Positions 4,518 to 6,200 of a DNA stretch of 6,200 nt are shown in pieces. A program made the translations under genes and the position numbers. Each line of letters opens with the position of its first letter. Within the stretch, counting starts at the first letter, position 1. Origin of the DNA: JACDAN01 sp046729215 (GTDB lineage Bacteria; Actinomycetota; Thermoleophilia; Gaiellales; Gaiellaceae); NCBI GenBank assembly GCA_046729215.1, contig JBKPGE010000292.1, forward strand, positions 1 through 6,200. The letters run 5' to 3'. The notes under the pieces were generated by a model. That model was not told the origin of the DNA. It searched no databases and saw only the letters and a program-made list of their open reading frames with translations.

Positions 4518-6200
4518 TAATAGGTCCTTTCCTGCGGCTGCCACTTGGTCATCGTTACCGGTTTCCAGTCGAGTCGAATACGCCCGCTTGGACTGAGCGA
4601 CGTGATCGTATGCCTGAGGTAGTTCACGTCGTCGCGCTCGGGGTAGTCGTAGGGTCTAGCGTGAGCGCCGCGGCTCTCCTTCCGCGCGAGGCCGGCCACG
4701 ACCATGCACTCGGCCAGGTCGAGCAGGAAGCCGAGCTCGAGGGCCTGCGTGAGGTCGTTGTTGAAGATGTCGCCCTTGTCCTCGACGACGACGCGCTCGT
4801 AGCGCTCCTTGAGGCGCTCGATGATCCGTCCCTGCTCCTGCATCTGGTCTTCCCGGCGGAAGACGCCGAAGTTCTCGTGCATCGTCGTGGCGAGCTCGTC
4901 CCGGATAGCCCACGGACGCTCTCCGTCGCTGCGGCTCAGAAGCGCACCGAGCTCCCGCTGCGAGTCTGCCTCGATCGATGGGGGAACGGCGACGGTGGTG
5001 TGCGTCAGCGCCCAGTCCGCCGCGGCCTCCCCGGCTCGCTTTCCGAACGTGATCGTCTCCATGAGCGCATTGCCGCCGAGGCGGTTCGCGCCATGGACGG
5101 AAACGCAGGCACACTCTCCCGCGGCGTATAGGCCGGTGACGGACGTCTCACCAACGAGATCCGTGTCCACTCCGCCCATGTGGTAGTGGGCTCCCGGCCG
5201 CACGGGGATCGGCTCGTGAATGGGATCGATCCCTGCGAAGACCATCGAAAGCTCGCGCGTTCCATGGAGCCGCTCGTGGATCTTCTCCGCGCCAAGGTGG
5301 CGCATGTCGAGGAGCACGTTGCCGTTGACCCCGCGCCCCTCGTCGATCTCGGTCTGCTCGGCTCGCGAGATCACGTCGCGGCTCGCGAGCTCCATGGCGT
5401 TGGGCGCGTAGCGCTCGAGGAAGCGCTCGTTGTCGGCATTCAGGAGGTACGCGCCCTCGCCGCGCGTGCCTTCGGTGATCAGGACACCGGTTGGCGCGAG
5501 CGTGGTTGGGTGGAACTGCATCATCTCCATGTCCTTGAGCGCAACCCCGACGCGGAGCGCGAGCGCCATCCCGTCGCCGGTACATGCATAGGCGTTCGTC
5601 GTTCCGCTGTAGAGGCGGCCGGCGCCGCCCGTCGCGAGGATGACAGTCTTCGCCCCGATCGTCTCCAGCCCGCCGTTCAGCAGATCCCAGGCGATCACGC
5701 CCTGACAGCGGTCTTCGTCGATCACGAGCTTCCAGGCGAAGAACTCTTCGTAGGTCGGGATGTCGCGCTTCAGCACCTGTTCGTAGAGGACGTGGACGAG
5801 TACATGTCCGGTGATGTCGGCCGCGTAGGCCGTTCGCGGCGCGCCGGCGGCGCCGAACGGGCGCTGGGCGATGCGTCCATCGTCCGTCCGGGAAAAGACT
5901 GCGCCCCAGTGCTCGAGCTGGTAGACGTCGCCGGGCGCCTCCTCGCAGAGGACCTCGATCGCATCCTGATCGCCGAGGTAGTCCGAGCCCTTGACCGTGT
6001 CGTAGGCGTGCTCCTCCGGGCTGTCCTCGGAGGCGTTGCCGAGCGCTGCATTGATCCCACCCTCGGCCGCGCCGGAATGGCTGCGGACCGGGTGGATCTT
6101 CGAGAGCAGTGCGACGTCGGCGCCCTGATCGAAAGCCTCGATCGCGGCGCGCATTCCGGCGCACCCGGCACCGACGACCAGGACGTCGTGAGTGGCTTCC
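4517..6200 (-). CDS. sdhA: Succinate dehydrogenase/fumarate reductase flavoprotein subunit, N-terminus off the edge
   Basis: FAD-containing catalytic subunit interconverting succinate and fumarate. The frame is open to base 6199: the dinucleotide-binding segment DVLVVGAGCAG is encoded at 6155-6187, upstream of the ATG at 6154, so that ATG is not the start and a few residues lie outside the window (560 seen, family about 570-600). Numbering from Met 6154: RSHSGAAEGG with His26 as the covalent FAD ligand; FHPTT (His215); EGTRGEG (Glu228, Arg231); Arg264 at the proton-shuttle position; AHYHMGG (His323 for substrate); and ANRLGGN (Arg358). The C-terminal capping and helical domains end in the usual HTITSL...W.PV segment. 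Glu31 is found where E. coli SdhA has Gln50. Stop TAG at 4517-4519 overlaps the sdhB GTG. No Tat signal can be judged because the N-terminus is missing. The promoter must lie to the right. Confidence 0.95.
   Translation of the reverse strand, partial: EATHDVLVVGAGCAGMRAAIEAFDQGADVALLSKIHPVRSHSGAAEGGINAALGNASEDSPEEHAYDTVKGSDYLGDQDAIEVLCEEAPGDVYQLEHWGAVFSRTDDGRIAQRPFGAAGAPRTAYAADITGHVLVHVLYEQVLKRDIPTYEEFFAWKLVIDEDRCQGVIAWDLLNGGLETIGAKTVILATGGAGRLYSGTTNAYACTGDGMALALRVGVALKDMEMMQFHPTTLAPTGVLITEGTRGEGAYLLNADNERFLERYAPNAMELASRDVISRAEQTEIDEGRGVNGNVLLDMRHLGAEKIHERLHGTRELSMVFAGIDPIHEPIPVRPGAHYHMGGVDTDLVGETSVTGLYAAGECACVSVHGANRLGGNALMETITFGKRAGEAAADWALTHTTVAVPPSIEADSQRELGALLSRSDGERPWAIRDELATTMHENFGVFRREDQMQEQGRIIERLKERYERVVVEDKGDIFNNDLTQALELGFLLDLAECMVVAGLARKESRGAHARPYDYPERDDVNYLRHTITSLSPSGRIRLDWKPVTMTKWQPQERTY
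4525..4533 (-). promoter_or_regulatory. Shine-Dalgarno of sdhB
   Basis: AGGAAAGGA on the minus strand, inside the last codons of sdhA, 7 nt before the GTG at 4515-4517. It is the strongest ribosome-binding site in the window and decides the sdhB start against the GTG at 4544 and the ATG at 4469. Confidence 0.75.

Noticed and set aside
3399..4520. Long plus-strand open frame (373 codons) mirroring sdhB
   Set aside because: It is the antisense shadow of sdhB, with codons in register. The translation is rich in Leu/Arg/Asp/His with no family motif, as expected from reversed GC-rich codons.
4467..4544. ATG at 4469 or GTG at 4544 as the start of sdhB
   Set aside because: The GTG at 4517 has a strong AGGAAAGGA at 7 nt and abuts the sdhA stop. 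4469 lacks a Shine-Dalgarno, and 4544 would overlap sdhA by 28 nt without one.
6152..6154. ATG at 6154 as the start of sdhA
   Set aside because: The FAD-binding VVGAGCAG motif is encoded upstream in the same open frame, so the gene continues beyond the window edge.
1..6200. CRISPR arrays, tRNA/rRNA genes, insertion sequences or a novel defence system
   Set aside because: I saw no regularly spaced repeats, tRNA-like cloverleaf, transposase motif or defence-type domain; all coding space is taken by metabolic or conserved enzyme genes.

Overview
The window comes from a GC-rich bacterial genome. A high-GC actinobacterium is most likely, and a Thermoleophilia-type lineage (Solirubrobacterales or Gaiellales relatives) is my best guess. 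That guess rests on the flavor of the aspartate-semialdehyde dehydrogenase, on an acetyltransferase-like protein of a type I associate with actinobacteria, and on strong G/C bias at third codon positions. It comes from remembered families, not from a search.

Layout. A plus-strand gene, aspartate-semialdehyde dehydrogenase (asd), enters from the left edge and ends at 873. A 213-bp convergent intergenic region follows (874-1086). It carries two near-identical copies of a 23-bp palindrome and an imperfect direct repeat. The rest of the window, 1087-6200, is one tightly packed minus-strand operon. In transcription order it reads sdhA (runs off the right edge), sdhB, an HdrB-like sdhE, a YkuE-type metallophosphoesterase and a GNAT-like protein. 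Consecutive genes overlap by 1-4 nt. The one exception is sdhE to the phosphoesterase, where the apparent gap is probably caused by an unrecognised or lost start codon.

How the genes work together. SdhA (covalent-FAD dicarboxylate oxidoreductase), SdhB (three Fe-S clusters) and SdhE (two CCG domains as in heterodisulfide reductase subunit B) form a complete E-type succinate:quinone / quinol:fumarate oxidoreductase. This architecture is known from Sulfolobus and Thermoplasma SdhABE(F) and Campylobacter/Wolinella MfrABE. It does without the usual heme-binding SdhC/SdhD anchors. SdhB has a twelfth cluster-type cysteine that predicts a second [4Fe-4S] cluster where most complex II enzymes have [3Fe-4S]. 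SdhA has a fumarate-reductase-like Glu near the flavin. The two downstream genes have no obvious biochemical link to complex II.

The window looks like core metabolism rather than a defence or mobile island. I found no undescribed system. The items most worth a second look are the E-type complex II, the phosphoesterase start codon, the GNAT-like protein without a normal acetyl-CoA loop, and the intergenic palindrome pair.
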